From Microbacteriaceae bacterium PS02068 (GTDB taxonomy: Bacteria > Actinomycetota > Actinomycetes > Actinomycetales > Microbacteriaceae): a DNA stretch of 64,000 nucleotides. Where the stretch lies: the NCBI GenBank assembly GCA_029959325.1, contig JASCPF010000002.1, positions 1 to 64,000 on the forward strand, given 5' to 3'. Of this stretch, positions 28,282 through 36,000 are shown one piece after another. Under the pieces are notes generated by a model. That model searched no databases, had not been told where the DNA came from, and saw nothing but the letters and a program-made list of their open reading frames with translations. A program made the translations under genes and the position numbers. Each line of letters begins with the position of its first letter. The stretch's first letter is position 1.

Positions 28282-29343
28282 ATGGCGGAGCTTTATTCTT
28301 GGCCCGAAATTCTCACCGCGCTGCTCGATCGACGGGATCTCAGCGTCTCGGAATCGACGTGGGCGATGCGTCAGGTGATGAGCGGGCACGCGACCCCGGC
28401 GCAACTCGGCGGATTCCTGATCGCGCTGCGCGCCAAGGGTGAGACGGTCGATGAGATCGTCGGGTTCCGCGATGCGATCCTCGAGGCCGCGCTGCCGCTG
28501 CCGGTACCCGCAGAGGTGCTCGACATCGTCGGCACGGGCGGGGATCGGTTCGGCACCGTGAACGTCTCGACGATGTCGGCGATCGTGGCGGCAGCCACGG
28601 GCATCCCGGTCGTCAAACACGGCAACCGCGCCGCCAGCTCCGCGTCAGGCTCGTCGGACGTGCTCGGTGCGCTCGGCATCGACCTGACGCTGTCGCCGGA
28701 GCGCGTCTCGGAGGTGCTCGCCGAGGTCGGCATCACCTTCGCCTTCGCCTCGGCGTTCCACCCGGGATTCCGCCACGCGGGACCGACGCGCTCCGAACTC
28801 GGCGTTCCGACGGTGTTCAACTTCCTGGGGCCGCTGTGCAACCCGGCCCGCGCCGAGGCGAACGCGGTCGGGGTGGCGAGCCTCGATCGGGTCCCTCTCA
28901 TCACGGGGGTGTTCCAGACGCGGGGCGCGACGGCGCTCGTGTTCCGCGGCGACGACGGCCTCGACGAGCTCACGACGACCGGTCACAGCCGCGTGTGGGA
29001 GGTCAGCCGCGGGGACGTGCACGAGCACGACCTGGATCCGCGCGACCTCGGCATCCCGCTCGCCGACATCGACGATCTGCTCGGGGGCGACGCCGCGCAC
29101 AATGCCGGCGTGGTCCACCGCCTGCTCGACGGCGACCTCGGACCGGTGCGCGACATCGTGCTGCTGAACGCGGCCGCGGGCATCGTGGCGTACGAGCTGT
29201 TCCAGGATGCCACGCAGGTGCAGTACCCGATCGTGGAGCGCCTGGCGCGCGCGCAGGCCGCCGCCGCCGCGGCGGTCGACAGCGGGGCAGCGGCCGGCAC
29301 GCTGCAACGGTGGATCGAGGCGACGCAGTCGCCTGTGGTCTGA
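28282..29343 (+). CDS. trpD: Anthranilate phosphoribosyltransferase
   Basis: Joins anthranilate to PRPP in tryptophan synthesis. The product is 353 residues. VGTGGDRFGTVNVSTMSA is the PRPP-binding loop, KHGNRAASSASGSSDVL the anthranilate/PRPP block, and PTVFNFLGPLCNPA the conserved core. No other trp gene is in the window, and here it stands alone next to the divergent ctaE. ATG 8 bases after TAGGAT (28268-28273). Confidence 0.97.
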   Translation: MAELYSWPEILTALLDRRDLSVSESTWAMRQVMSGHATPAQLGGFLIALRAKGETVDEIVGFRDAILEAALPLPVPAEVLDIVGTGGDRFGTVNVSTMSAIVAAATGIPVVKHGNRAASSASGSSDVLGALGIDLTLSPERVSEVLAEVGITFAFASAFHPGFRHAGPTRSELGVPTVFNFLGPLCNPARAEANAVGVASLDRVPLITGVFQTRGATALVFRGDDGLDELTTTGHSRVWEVSRGDVHEHDLDPRDLGIPLADIDDLLGGDAAHNAGVVHRLLDGDLGPVRDIVLLNAAAGIVAYELFQDATQVQYPIVERLARAQAAAAAAVDSGAAAGTLQRWIEATQSPVV

Positions 29344-29460
29344 CCTCTCGCCTTTTTCACGGGACGGGGCCTGTTGTCGCGGCTTGCCCCGGCGGTACCG
29401 TGAGAAATGCACCCGCGGACGAATCGTCCGCAACGGCCCACCGGAGAGGAAAGGCCCCCC

Positions 29461-29964
29461 ATGTCAGAAGCAGTTTCCGCAGCAGTCACGACGGTCGACA
29501 CCGTGGAACTGCCGCAGAAGAAAGTCGGCATCGTCAAGATCGCCGGTGTCCTCGGCATCCTCGGCGGCATCGCCCTCATCGTCGTCGGGCTCGTCGTGTG
29601 GATCATGGTGTCGAGCCAGCTCCGCGCCGAGAACATCACGGTCCCCGATGACGCGATGGCGTTCCAGGGGCAGACCGTCGCGGGGCCGTTCACGGCCTTC
29701 GTGCAGGCCGACATCATTCAGCACCACGCGCTGAAGATCTCGGGTGGCAAGACCTACGCCGAGCTCGCGCAAGACGACCCGGTGCGGACGACCATGATGA
29801 ACGCGTCGTTCCTCCGGACCTCGCTGTTCACCTCGGTCGTGTCGTTCGGCGTCGCCGCGTTCGCGATGGGCATCGGCATCCTGTCGATCCTCTTCGGCGC
29901 CGCGCTGATGCGGTTGGCGTCGGTGCCGGTCATCGTCCGGCGGTCGGCGGTCACGAAGGTCTGA
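29461..29964 (+). CDS. Uncharacterised two-helix membrane protein
   Basis: A 167-residue protein I cannot assign. A helix at about residues 22-47 (IVKIAGVLGILGGIALIVVG), an external-looking middle of about 70 residues (VPDDAMAFQGQTVAGPFTAF, later KISGGKTYAELAQDDPVRTT), and a second helix at about 120-150. The pattern resembles small actinobacterial proteins sometimes misnamed ring-opening dioxygenase. ATG 29461 follows GAGAGGAAAGG. A TACCGT box at 29396-29401 places an alternative leaderless ATG at 29407 in the same frame. Followed by a strong hairpin. Confidence 0.75.
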   Translation: MSEAVSAAVTTVDTVELPQKKVGIVKIAGVLGILGGIALIVVGLVVWIMVSSQLRAENITVPDDAMAFQGQTVAGPFTAFVQADIIQHHALKISGGKTYAELAQDDPVRTTMMNASFLRTSLFTSVVSFGVAAFAMGIGILSILFGAALMRLASVPVIVRRSAVTKV

Positions 29965-29986
29965 TCGCTCACCGTCCGATCGCTCT

Positions 29987-30022
29987 CAGACAGGGCCCGC
30001 GCGCGAGCGCGGGCCCTGTCTG
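29987..30022 (+). terminator. Strong hairpin terminator candidate
   Basis: Perfect 15-base arms CAGACAGGGCCCGCG (29987-30001) and CGCGGGCCCTGTCTG (30008-30022) with a 6-base loop, 22 bases after the preceding stop and just before the PHP gene promoter. GC-rich stem, no T-run. Confidence 0.7.
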
Positions 30023-30045
30023 CATTCCGCCGTACCCTGTGGTCC

Positions 30046-31038
30046 ATGGACCCCGTCGACGCGCTGACCGAGATCGCGGCGCTGCTCGAGCGTGAGCGCG
30101 CCTCGCGCTACCGCTCGAAGGCGTTCCGCACGGCGGCGTCGGCGATCTCGGATCTCAGTGCCGAGCAGCTGGCGGATGCCGCGGGCCTGCGCCGCCGCGC
30201 GGGAATCGGCGACTCGTCGTTCGCCGTGATCCAAGAGGCGCTCGCGGGCGGCGTGCCGCAGTACCTTGCCGAGCTGCGCGCGCGGTACGCCCCGGCCGTG
30301 TCGACGCTGCGGGGATCGTTGCGCGGCGACCTGCACTGCCACTCGAACTGGTCGGACGGCACCACCTCGATCGACGAGATGGCCTCGGCGGCGCGCGCCT
30401 TGGGGCACGAGTACCTCGCCCTGACCGATCACTCGCCTCGGCTGCGCGTCGCGAACGGGCTGTCGCCCGAGCGGCTGCGCGAGCAGGTCGCGGTGGTCGC
30501 GGGGCTGAGTGGTGACGGCTTCACGCTGCTCAGCGGGATCGAGGTCGACATCCTCGACGACGGGTCGCTCGACCAAGAAGACGCGCTGCTGGGCGAGCTG
30601 GACGTCGTCGTCGCATCAGCCCATTCGAAGCTGAGGATGGAGGCGCGGGCGATGACGAGACGACTCGTGGCCGCGGCATCCCACCCGCGCGTCGACGTGC
30701 TCGGTCACGTCACCGGCCGGCTCATCACGGGGGAGCGGGGAACTCGTCCGCCGTCGGAGTTCGACGCGCGCGCCGTGTTCGACGCGTGCGCCGCGCACGG
30801 CGTCGCGGTCGAGATCAACTCGCGGCCCGAGCGCGAGGACCCGCCCGACGACCTCATCGCGCTGGCGCTCGACGCCGGATGCCTCTTCTCGATCGACTCC
30901 GACGCGCACGCGCCCGGGCAGCTCGGACTTCTCGACGAGGGCGCCGCCCGCGCGGAACGCGCCGGAGTGCCTGCCGAGCGGATCGTCACGACCTGGCCAC
31001 TCGACCGCCTGCGCGAGTGGACGTCCCGCGCGAGATGA
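30046..31038 (+). CDS. PHP-domain protein resembling the C-terminal part of PolX
   Basis: A 330-residue protein whose C-terminal two thirds is a PHP metal-dependent phosphoesterase domain: DLHCHSNWSDG, ALTDHSPRL, later ASAHSK and SIDSDAHAP hold the expected His/Asp ligands. The first 85 residues (RYRSKAFRTAASAISDLSAEQ, then a short helix-hairpin-helix-like RRAGIGDSS) resemble the DNA-binding end of PolX, but no polymerase palm lies between. It may be a nuclease or phosphatase in DNA repair, or a histidinol-phosphatase-like enzyme. ATG 7 bases after TACCCT (30033-30038). Confidence 0.8.
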   Translation: MDPVDALTEIAALLERERASRYRSKAFRTAASAISDLSAEQLADAAGLRRRAGIGDSSFAVIQEALAGGVPQYLAELRARYAPAVSTLRGSLRGDLHCHSNWSDGTTSIDEMASAARALGHEYLALTDHSPRLRVANGLSPERLREQVAVVAGLSGDGFTLLSGIEVDILDDGSLDQEDALLGELDVVVASAHSKLRMEARAMTRRLVAAASHPRVDVLGHVTGRLITGERGTRPPSEFDARAVFDACAAHGVAVEINSRPEREDPPDDLIALALDAGCLFSIDSDAHAPGQLGLLDEGAARAERAGVPAERIVTTWPLDRLREWTSRAR

Positions 31039-31049
31039 TGCGTGGGTGG

Positions 31050-31967
31050 TCACGCCCGCGCGGTCAGTGCCGCGGCCGCGCGATCGAGCGACGAGCCGAG
31101 GTTCCACGCGGCCCCGAGAGCGGCGAGCGTCGACGCGTCCGGTGACTGCAGGCGCGCATCGATGGCGGGAAGGTCGAGGGTGCGCACGACCTCGACGACG
31201 GTCGGGGCGACGTCGAGGTAGTCGGCGGCGGCGAGGACCTTCGACTGGATGCCGGCGGTCATGCCTGTGCCGGCCGCCGCGGCCGCGCGGATACCCGCGA
31301 GGTCGCCGTGGGCGGCGAGGAGCGTCGCGGCGGTCTTCTCGCCGATGCCCGCGACGCCGGGCAGGCCATCTGAGGCATCGCCCCGCATGACGGCGTAGTC
31401 GGCATATTGCGACGGCAGCACGGAGTATTTCGTGACGACCGTGGCTTCGTCGAGGATTTCGAGGTTGCTCATGCCGCGACCGGTATAGATGACGCGAATG
31501 CTGCGCGCGTCGTCGACGAGCTGGAACAGGTCGCGGTCGCCGGTGACGACGTCGACCGCGATGGCGGACTGCGACGCGAAGCTCGCGATGACGTCGTCGG
31601 CCTCGTGCTCGGGGACGCCGACGATCGGGATGCCGAGGGCCTCGAGCTCGGCCCGGATGACCGGAATCTGAATCTCCAGCGGGTCGGGGACCTCTTCGAC
31701 GTCGGGGCCGACCTCTATGGCTTCCGCGACGCGATGCGCCTTGTAGCTGGGGATGAGGTCGACCCGCCACTGCGGCCGCCAGTCGTCGTCCCAGCAGGCG
31801 ATGAGGTGAGTGGGCTCGTAGGTCGTCACGAGCTTGGCGATCATGTCGAGCAGCCCCCGCGCGGCGTTGACCGGGCGGCCATCCGGGGCCTTCACGGTGT
31901 CAGGCACGCCGTAGAAGGCGCGAAAGTAGAGGCTCGCGGTGTCGAGAAGCATGAGGCGATCGGTCAC
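31050..31967 (-). CDS. Stand-alone 5'-3' exonuclease (Pol I N-domain type)
   Basis: A 305-residue flap/5'-3' exonuclease homologous to the N-terminal domain of DNA polymerase I, without a polymerase part. Motifs: LMLLDTASLYFRAFYG, SYKAHR, EHEADDVIAS, VVTGDRDLFQLV, and the helix-3-turn-helix DASDGLPGVAGIGEKTAATLL. It likely removes flaps or RNA primers. Start GTG 31967 lies 6 bases after CAGGAT (31979-31974), a leaderless arrangement. Its stop faces the PHP gene 11 bases away. Confidence 0.93.
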   Translation of the reverse strand: MTDRLMLLDTASLYFRAFYGVPDTVKAPDGRPVNAARGLLDMIAKLVTTYEPTHLIACWDDDWRPQWRVDLIPSYKAHRVAEAIEVGPDVEEVPDPLEIQIPVIRAELEALGIPIVGVPEHEADDVIASFASQSAIAVDVVTGDRDLFQLVDDARSIRVIYTGRGMSNLEILDEATVVTKYSVLPSQYADYAVMRGDASDGLPGVAGIGEKTAATLLAAHGDLAGIRAAAAAGTGMTAGIQSKVLAAADYLDVAPTVVEVVRTLDLPAIDARLQSPDASTLAALGAAWNLGSSLDRAAAALTARA

Positions 31968-32003
31968 GCGCTCATCCTGACATGGCGCTGCTCCGGGTGT
32001 TGC

Positions 32004-32786
32004 TCAGCAGCCGGGGCCGGCGGGGTTCTCGAGGCAGGTCTGGTCGACCAAGGCTGTGCGCACTTCGAGCACCTGGATCGTGGTCGCCGACGTCGGGATT
32101 TCGAGCAGCCCGTCGATGGGATTCCAGCCCGTGCCGAGGTTGAACTCGGCCGAGTAGCGGATGATCGCGCTCGGCGAGTAGGTGCCGCGCGCGGGGTAGG
32201 CGTGGCTCGTCGACGTCGCGCTGAACTGCGGAAGCCCGAGCTGCGCCCAGGTTCGGCCGCCGCCCGGTGCCGTGCGAGTCGTGCCGTCGCCGTGAACGAA
32301 GACGACGGATGCCGGCGTGAACCGCACCGAGATCGGCAGACCGAACAGTTGACCCGCTTGTTCGTGCACCGCCGGTGTCACGACGAAGTTCATCGGCATG
32401 CCGACCACGCCGACCCCGTCGGGTTCATCGAGGAGGGAAAGGGATGCCGGGGCGAACGATGCCACGTCGTTCAACGTCGGCCGGATCACGCCGACGGAGT
32501 ACTGGCCCCGCCCGCGAGTGCACTCGAAGTCGATTGCGGCGCACGGGGCCTGAGGTGTGGCGTCGGGCGAAGTGTCGCCGTCGCGATCGCGATCGCCGGT
32601 CCCGCCTCCGCCACGCGGTGCCCCCGAGTCGGAGCCGCCGGGTTGGGTCCCGCCGATTTCGATGGAGGTCCCGGTGTTCTCGACGGTGCAGTTGCTCGTA
32701 GCCCAATCGCAAGGCGCGGCCGCCGCCGGTGACCCTCCGGTCAGCGCGGGCACGACAACCGCCACCGCCAGCACTAGCCCGAACAT
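32004..32786 (-). CDS. Secreted PKD-like protein, partner of the upstream lipoprotein
   Basis: A 260-residue secreted protein. MFGLVLAVAVVVPALTGGSP then AAAA is a classical signal peptide. A Gly/Asp/Arg-rich linker (about residues 40-75) and a C-terminal PKD-like beta domain follow; the segment VVFVHGDGTTRTAPGGG and TSHAYPARGTYSPSAII match the PKD pattern of a turn followed by H-Y. Four or five cysteines could form disulfides. Start ATG 32786 overlaps the upstream lipoprotein gene by 13 bases; a clear binding site is lacking, so coupled translation is inferred. Function unknown. Confidence 0.75.
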   Translation of the reverse strand: MFGLVLAVAVVVPALTGGSPAAAAPCDWATSNCTVENTGTSIEIGGTQPGGSDSGAPRGGGGTGDRDRDGDTSPDATPQAPCAAIDFECTRGRGQYSVGVIRPTLNDVASFAPASLSLLDEPDGVGVVGMPMNFVVTPAVHEQAGQLFGLPISVRFTPASVVFVHGDGTTRTAPGGGRTWAQLGLPQFSATSTSHAYPARGTYSPSAIIRYSAEFNLGTGWNPIDGLLEIPTSATTIQVLEVRTALVDQTCLENPAGPGC

Positions 32787-33307
32787 GCGTTGGTCCCATC
32801 GGAGCCAGCAATCGATGACACGAGAAGTCGGCCTGCCAGGTCGTCGAATGAGAACGTAAGGCTCTGCTGCGCGGGGCGGTCGTCGTCGACGATTGAGGCA
32901 CCGGAGGCATCCATCACGTCGACATCGGACACATCGAGGCAGGCCAACAGCGTCGTTGTCCCATCGGCGGGTAGCCACTCGCCACGCTGGACTGCCGTTA
33001 CTAGTGTTGTGCCGCTGACTGAGTAGTCGTCTGCGTGATACTGCGCCAGCCGCTTCTTGTCGAATGACTTTTGATCGCCCGTTGTCAAGGCGAGTAGCGG
33101 CTCAAATGTGACGGGGTCCTCGATCTTGATCGAGTTCGTGGCCTCGACGTACGCACGCAGGGTCGCCTCGGCGGCGGCGAAGGCCTCTTCCTCTGACGCG
33201 AAGCCGGTGGGCGTGGGCGTCGGGGCGGGTTCGGGGGTGCAGGCGGCGAGCGCGAGGGACAGCAGCGCGGCGATGAGAGCCGCGGTGCGTCGCTGCGCTC
33301 CGGTCAT
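32774..33307 (-). CDS. DUF6318-like lipoprotein
   Basis: A 177-residue predicted lipoprotein: signal helix ending LALAAC (lipobox Cys near 21), Pro/Thr spacer, then a compact domain beginning EEEAFAAAEATLRAYVEATN and continuing SIKIEDPVTFEPLLALTTGD. This matches, from memory, the DUF6318 lipoproteins of Micrococcales, role unknown. ATG 33307 lies 7 bases after TACCGT (33320-33315). The 3' half (about 32990-33110) has visibly lower GC than neighbours. Overlaps the PKD-like gene, with which it forms a two-gene export unit. Confidence 0.8.
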   Translation of the reverse strand: MTGAQRRTAALIAALLSLALAACTPEPAPTPTPTGFASEEEAFAAAEATLRAYVEATNSIKIEDPVTFEPLLALTTGDQKSFDKKRLAQYHADDYSVSGTTLVTAVQRGEWLPADGTTTLLACLDVSDVDVMDASGASIVDDDRPAQQSLTFSFDDLAGRLLVSSIAGSDGTNACSG

Positions 33308-33374
33308 GGTCCCTACGGTAGTCACTGGCATCCGATCGGTCCGTCCGTTATCCACAGCCGCGTACGCTCGACGC

Positions 33375-33785
33375 ATGAGTTTCGGAGCCGCCGTCCGCGC
33401 TCGCCCGCTCGCCGCGGATGCGCCGTGCCCGTGCGGCGGTGGTCTCTTCGGCGCGTGTTGCGGCCCGGCGCTCGCCGGAGCCCCCGCACCCACGCCGGCG
33501 GCTCTCATGCGGTCGCGGTACACGGCGTTCGCACTCGGCGACGCGCGGTACCTCCTGCAGACGTGGCATCCCACGACGGCCCCGACGACGCTCGATCTCG
33601 ACGACGCGCTCCGCTGGGAGCGACTCGAGATCGTACGGGTCGAGGCCGGCGAAGCCGACGACCGTCGGGGCATCGTCGAGTTCCGCGCGCACTGGCGCGA
33701 CACGCGATCGGGCGAGCGCGGTGCGCTGCACGAGGTCAGCCGGTTCCGCCGAGCGGCCGGACGGTGGTTCTACCTCGACGGCTGA
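33375..33785 (+). CDS. YchJ-like SEC-C motif protein (UPF0225 family)
   Basis: A 136-residue protein of the YchJ/UPF0225 family. The SEC-C-type zinc motif is CPCGGG...CC near residues 18-31. RSRYTAFALGDARYLLQTWHP and GIVEFRAHWRD are the family core (an NTF2-like fold). Function unproven; SEC-C modules bind zinc and often contact ribosomes or SecA partners. ATG 6 bases after TACGCT (33363-33368). Divergent from the DUF6318-like gene. Confidence 0.88.
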   Translation: MSFGAAVRARPLAADAPCPCGGGLFGACCGPALAGAPAPTPAALMRSRYTAFALGDARYLLQTWHPTTAPTTLDLDDALRWERLEIVRVEAGEADDRRGIVEFRAHWRDTRSGERGALHEVSRFRRAAGRWFYLDG

Positions 33786-33787
33786 GC

Positions 33788-34153
33788 TCATCGCGCGCCG
33801 AACCGCTCGAGCGGCTGAAGCACTACGAGCACGATCCCGAGGGGGAGATGACACACCAGCGCCGACACCGACATCCAGAACGTCACGCGGCGTCGTCGCC
33901 GCCATGCGTACACCATCGTTGCGGCGCTCACGAGCCCCACGATCACCGCAGGCCAGAAACTGGCGAACGCGCAGACGGCGAGCAGGAGTGCGAGGTCGGG
34001 ATAGGCCAGGGCAGCCATCCCCAGGAGGCAGAAGCCTTGGCCACCGGCTGAGCTCAGCCATAACGCAAGGGTCGCGATGACGAACGATGTCCTGCCCTGG
34101 TATGTCGTGAGAGTCGGCGAAGGGGTGGTCGAGTCAGAGGCGAGGGCGGTCAT
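33788..34153 (-). CDS. Small uncharacterised membrane protein
   Basis: A 121-residue protein with three or four hydrophobic helices (about residues 25-45, 47-70, 72-85, 95-115), interrupted by a basic loop YAWRRRRRVTFW. Not recognised; it resembles small DUF4190-type proteins in general shape only. ATG 34153 has GAGGG 10 bases upstream. It converges with the YchJ-like gene (2 bases apart) and is divergent from rpsA. Confidence 0.65.
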   Translation of the reverse strand: MTALASDSTTPSPTLTTYQGRTSFVIATLALWLSSAGGQGFCLLGMAALAYPDLALLLAVCAFASFWPAVIVGLVSAATMVYAWRRRRRVTFWMSVSALVCHLPLGIVLVVLQPLERFGAR

Positions 34154-34285
34154 TCGGACACCCTCGCGCATACCGCGTCTCCGCAAGCGCTCGCGGAGCG
34201 ATCTGTGGACGGATCGCGGAAAACGACATGTGGGGAGGAGCCGATGCGCACGCCCCCAGCCCCGAACACCCACCCGATGCTTCTG

Positions 34286-34291
34286 ATAGCA
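34286..34291 (+). promoter_or_regulatory. Putative rpsA -10 box and long leader
   Basis: TAGCAT preceded by TGA lies 145 bases before the rpsA ATG. The 282-base gap 34154-34435 holds this box, a locally lower-GC stretch, and the AAGGA binding site at 34420-34424. A leader of about 140 bases would fit feedback control of S1, as known in other bacteria. No specific structure was found by eye. Confidence 0.4.
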
Positions 34292-34435
34292 TGAAATGTC
34301 ACGCGTGTGGTGTTTTGGCATGCGCGCATGGCATCGTACGAACAATCCAACTGCTTCAGCCCCTGGCATCCGTTCGCCCCTGTGCGTTCGGTTGGGACTG
34401 GGCCCGATACCCACCATCCAAGGACAACCCACTAC

Positions 34436-35887
34436 ATGACTACCGCAACGACCGCCCCGGCCACCAAGCAGGTCGCCATCAATGACATCGGATCTGCTGA
34501 AGACTTTCTGGCCGCGGTCGAACTGACCCTCAAGTTCTTCAACGACGGCGACCTCATCGAAGGAACCGTCGTGAAGATCGACCGCGACGAGGTCCTCCTC
34601 GACGTCGGCTACAAGACCGAGGGTGTCATCCCCTCGCGCGAGCTCTCGATCAAGCACGACGTCGACCCCAACGAGGTCGTCAAGGTCGGCGACGCTGTCG
34701 AGGCCCTCGTTCTCCAGAAGGAGGACAAGGAAGGCCGCCTCATCCTGTCCAAGAAGCGCGCGCAGTACGAGCGTGCGTGGGGCGACGTGGAGAAGATCAA
34801 GGAGAACGACGGTGTCGTCACCGGTTCCGTGATCGAGGTCGTCAAGGGTGGCCTCATCGTCGACATCGGCCTGCGCGGCTTCCTGCCGGCATCGCTCATC
34901 GAGCTGCGTCGCGTCCGCGACCTCACGCCGTACCTCGGTCAGGAGATCGAGGCCAAGATCCTCGAGCTCGACAAGAACCGCAACAACGTCGTGCTCAGCC
35001 GCCGCGCTCTGCTCGAGCAGACGCAGTCCGAGTCGCGCACCACGTTCCTGAACAACCTGCACAAGGGTCAGGTCCGCAAGGGTGTCGTCTCGTCGATCGT
35101 CAACTTCGGTGCGTTCGTCGACCTGGGCGGCGTGGACGGCCTCGTGCACGTCTCCGAGCTGTCCTGGAAGCACATCGAGCACGCGTCCGAGGTCGTCGAG
35201 GTGGGCCAGGAGGTCACCGTCGAGATCCTCGAGGTCGACCTCGACCGCGAGCGCGTCTCGCTGTCGCTCAAGGCGACGCAGGAAGACCCGTGGCAGGTGT
35301 TCGCCCGCACGCACGCGATCGGTCAGGTCGCGCCGGGCAAGGTCACCAAGCTCGTTCCGTTCGGTGCGTTCGTGCGCGTCGCAGACGGCATCGAGGGCCT
35401 CGTGCACATCTCGGAGCTCTCGGGCAAGCACGTCGAGCTGGCCGAGCAGGTCGTGTCGGTCGGCGAAGAGGTCTTCGTCAAGATCATCGACATCGACCTC
35501 GAGCGTCGTCGTATCTCGCTGTCGCTCAAGCAGGCCAACGAGTCGGTCGACCCCAGCGGCACCGAGTTCGACCCGGCGCTGTACGGCATGGCGACCGAGT
35601 ACGACGAGAACGGCGAGTACAAGTACCCCGAGGGCTTCGACGCCGAGTCGGGTGCCTGGCTCGAGGGCTTCGACGCGCAGCGCGAGAAGTGGGAGCAGGA
35701 GTACGCGGCTGCCCAGGCTCGCTGGGAGGCGCACAAGGTCGCCGTCGCGAAGTCGCTCGAGGCCGAGGCGAACGCCCCGACCGAGTCGTCGACCTCGTCG
35801 TCGTCCTTCACGTCCGACCTGGGCGGCGGCACGCTCGCCGACGACGAGGCGCTCGCGGCACTGCGCGAGAAGCTCTCGGGTCGCTGA
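34436..35887 (+). CDS. rpsA: 30S ribosomal protein S1
   Basis: S1 binds mRNA on the small subunit. The product is 483 residues with four S1 OB-fold repeats (starts near residues 38, 122, 210, 295), each with the G-F-V-D-I/L-G pattern, e.g. KGGLIVDIGLRGFLPASL and NFGAFVDLGGVDGLVHVSEL. This is the actinobacterial four-repeat form. Its C-terminal tail is acidic and Ser-rich. ATG 34436 follows AAGGA; longer in-frame starts to 34307 lie in the leader. Ends in a strong terminator. Confidence 0.98.
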   Translation: MTTATTAPATKQVAINDIGSAEDFLAAVELTLKFFNDGDLIEGTVVKIDRDEVLLDVGYKTEGVIPSRELSIKHDVDPNEVVKVGDAVEALVLQKEDKEGRLILSKKRAQYERAWGDVEKIKENDGVVTGSVIEVVKGGLIVDIGLRGFLPASLIELRRVRDLTPYLGQEIEAKILELDKNRNNVVLSRRALLEQTQSESRTTFLNNLHKGQVRKGVVSSIVNFGAFVDLGGVDGLVHVSELSWKHIEHASEVVEVGQEVTVEILEVDLDRERVSLSLKATQEDPWQVFARTHAIGQVAPGKVTKLVPFGAFVRVADGIEGLVHISELSGKHVELAEQVVSVGEEVFVKIIDIDLERRRISLSLKQANESVDPSGTEFDPALYGMATEYDENGEYKYPEGFDAESGAWLEGFDAQREKWEQEYAAAQARWEAHKVAVAKSLEAEANAPTESSTSSSSFTSDLGGGTLADDEALAALREKLSGR

Positions 35888-35904
35888 TCCGCTGAACCCT
35901 TCGA

Positions 35905-35936
35905 CAGGGGCCGAGACCTTCGGGTCTCGGCCCCTG
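35905..35936 (+). terminator. rpsA terminator
   Basis: Perfect 14-base arms CAGGGGCCGAGACC (35905-35918) and GGTCTCGGCCCCTG (35923-35936) closed by a TTCG tetraloop and followed by TTCTGTT. It begins 18 bases after the rpsA stop. Confidence 0.85.
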
Positions 35937-36000
35937 TTCTGTTGCGCGCCGTGTCCTCGGCGGGCCCGGTGCGCGGTAGCGTCGATGGGGGAGGTGAGGC

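Noticed and set aside
34154-34435. Possible riboswitch in the rpsA leader
   Set aside because: I found no known aptamer pattern or clear stem set by eye; only a -10 box and the binding site can be supported.
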